Part shown: one piece after another, positions 5,919-6,724 of the stretch | How positions within the stretch are numbered: the first letter of the stretch is position 1 | Layout: each line of letters begins with the position of its first letter | NCBI GenBank assembly: GCA_028873275.1 | Contig: JAGWLJ010000081.1 | Span: 1 to 6,724 of the forward strand | Length of the DNA: 6,724 bases | Direction of reading: 5' to 3' | Source of the DNA: Pseudomonadota bacterium | GTDB lineage: Bacteria > Pseudomonadota > Alphaproteobacteria > Rickettsiales > SXRF01 | Made by a program: the position numbers and the translations under genes | The notes under the pieces: generated by a model | Told to the model about the DNA's origin: nothing | What the model saw: only the letters and a program-made list of their open reading frames with translations | The model's database searches: none

Positions 5919-6254
5919 ATGGACGATAATCTTTGCGACGAAATATTCGAGCGTGTAAAATGGCCGGACAGGAGAGATCTGTGCCTGAAGCATCCATCGA
6001 TCCTTGCCGATTTACGAAAAAACTGGTTGCACTGCTATGAACTGGATGGCAAGCGGCCCTTACACATGCCAAAAATTATCCATATGATGGCGTTGTCGGC
6101 GTTTTACCAGATGAATGGGTACCGCATCACCGAGCCCAAGGCCAACCGGATGATGGTGCAGGATTCGATGGCGATTGAAAAAACGCTGGCCATGTACCGG
6201 CTCGTTCATCGTATTAAAGAACAGCGCAGCGACGGCTGGGGCCTGTCACTCTGA
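5919..6254 (+). CDS. Unrecognised 111-residue protein between lpxA and lpxI
   Basis: An ATG one base after the lpxA stop opens a 111-codon frame ending 11 nt before lpxI, so it fits the operon spacing exactly and is probably translated by coupling. The only upstream Shine-Dalgarno-like sequence is a weak AGGCGG at 5906-5911. The product appears soluble: no signal peptide and no membrane segment. It is basic and helix-rich, with cysteines at 6, 22 and 39, tryptophans at 15, 36 and 107, and a Met-rich segment (eight Met between residues 50 and 92). It ends KEQRSDGWGLSL. Codon use in the first 55 codons (ATA, GTA, AGG, AGA, two TTA, CGA, several AAA) is unlike the neighbouring genes, while the second half is more native. 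I do not recognise a family or motif. Position suggests but does not prove a link to lipid A synthesis; a recently acquired or fast-evolving gene is equally possible. Confidence 0.65.
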   Translation: MDDNLCDEIFERVKWPDRRDLCLKHPSILADLRKNWLHCYELDGKRPLHMPKIIHMMALSAFYQMNGYRITEPKANRMMVQDSMAIEKTLAMYRLVHRIKEQRSDGWGLSL

Positions 6255-6265
6255 CCGGATATGCT

Positions 6266-6724
6266 ATGGCGCAAACCCCTCTCCCCATCCTCGGCATTCT
6301 CGCAGGCGGCGGCCGGCTGCCGGAGAAGCTGATCGAAGCCTGCCAGGCCGGCGGGCGACAATATTTCGTACTGGCGTTCGAGGGCGCGGCCGACCCGGCG
6401 TCATTTTCTGGCCTGCCGCATGCCGTAGTGCGGCTGGGGGCAGTGGGCGAAGCGCTCGATCATCTGAAGCGGGCAGGGGTGCAGGAGATCGTCATGGCGG
6501 GGCATATGCGCCGCCCGTCTTTTACTTCGCTCAGGCCGGATATGGTGGGAGCAAAATTGCTGGCGCGACTGGGAACGGCGATCTTTTCCGGCGACGACGC
6601 GCTGCTCAAGGCGGTGATCCGCTTTCTTGAGGATGAAGGATTCCGTGTCATTGGCAGCGATGAGGTGTTGCGGGGGGTGCTCGCACCGGCCGGCGTGCTG
6701 GGAAAAGTGGTTCCCGACGCGCAG
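6266..6724 (+). CDS. lpxI: UDP-2,3-diacylglucosamine pyrophosphatase LpxI, N-terminal part (cut by window edge)
   Basis: LpxI hydrolyses UDP-2,3-diacylglucosamine to 2,3-diacylglucosamine 1-phosphate (lipid X) and UMP. It is the alphaproteobacterial replacement for LpxH at this step. The first 153 codons are present, up to the last base, with no stop. Visible family features are the N-terminal 'LGILAGGGRLPEKL' (9-22), a Rossmann-like start, then 'VVRLGAVGEALDHLKRAG' (54-71), 'VMAGHMRRP' (76-84) and 'DDALLKAVIRFLEDEGFRVIG' around 110-130. The family (formerly DUF1009) is usually about 270-290 residues. The catalytic C-terminal domain, with the Asp shown important in the Caulobacter enzyme, lies beyond the window. 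ATG 6266 begins 11 nt after the preceding stop and has only a weak ribosome binding site, consistent with coupling. In many alphaproteobacteria lpxB follows; that cannot be seen here. Confidence 0.92.
   Translation, partial: MAQTPLPILGILAGGGRLPEKLIEACQAGGRQYFVLAFEGAADPASFSGLPHAVVRLGAVGEALDHLKRAGVQEIVMAGHMRRPSFTSLRPDMVGAKLLARLGTAIFSGDDALLKAVIRFLEDEGFRVIGSDEVLRGVLAPAGVLGKVVPDAQ

Noticed and set aside
6175..6630. Rightward 151-codon frame across the end of the orphan gene and lpxI
   Set aside because: It is another reading frame of the well supported lpxI and orphan gene, with low-complexity Arg/Gly/Ala composition typical of such shadows.

Overview
The window looks like a chromosomal stretch of a GC-rich alphaproteobacterium. 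The evidence is gene content and order: bamA, skp/ompH, lpxD, fabZ, lpxA, then lpxI. LpxI is the UDP-diacylglucosamine hydrolase typical of alphaproteobacteria, where enterics use LpxH. I cannot place it below class. There is no sign of a plasmid, phage or transposon.

Layout. Positions 1-194 hold the 5' part of a leftward gene that runs off the window; I do not recognise it. Positions 195-623 are an AT-richer divergent intergenic region. It holds an extended -10 promoter (TATAAT at 433-438) flanked by two perfect palindromes (411-424 and 444-455), and a 48-codon upstream ORF with its own Shine-Dalgarno (460-606). From 624 to the right edge everything reads rightward as one compact cluster: bamA (624-2942), skp (2976-3551), lpxD (3589-4632), fabZ (4632-5096), lpxA (5099-5917), an unrecognised 111-codon gene (5919-6254) and the first 153 codons of lpxI (6266 to the edge). 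Gaps inside the cluster run from a 1-nt overlap to 37 nt. I see no convincing internal terminator, so the cluster is probably one operon read from the promoter near 433.

How the genes work together. BamA (outer-membrane insertase) and Skp (periplasmic chaperone) deliver and fold outer-membrane proteins. LpxA, LpxI and LpxD carry out early steps of lipid A synthesis. FabZ draws on the same (R)-3-hydroxyacyl-ACP pool as LpxA and LpxD, so the operon couples the protein and lipid supply of the outer membrane with fatty-acid flux.

What stands out: (i) the small gene between lpxA and lpxI, with codon use unlike its neighbours; (ii) a 9-bp hairpin with a GCAA (GNRA) tetraloop that buries the lpxD Shine-Dalgarno; (iii) the palindromes and upstream ORF in the bamA leader; (iv) the absence of rseP, the usual upstream neighbour of bamA. 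The window is otherwise ordinary core genome, and I see no clear new multi-gene system.
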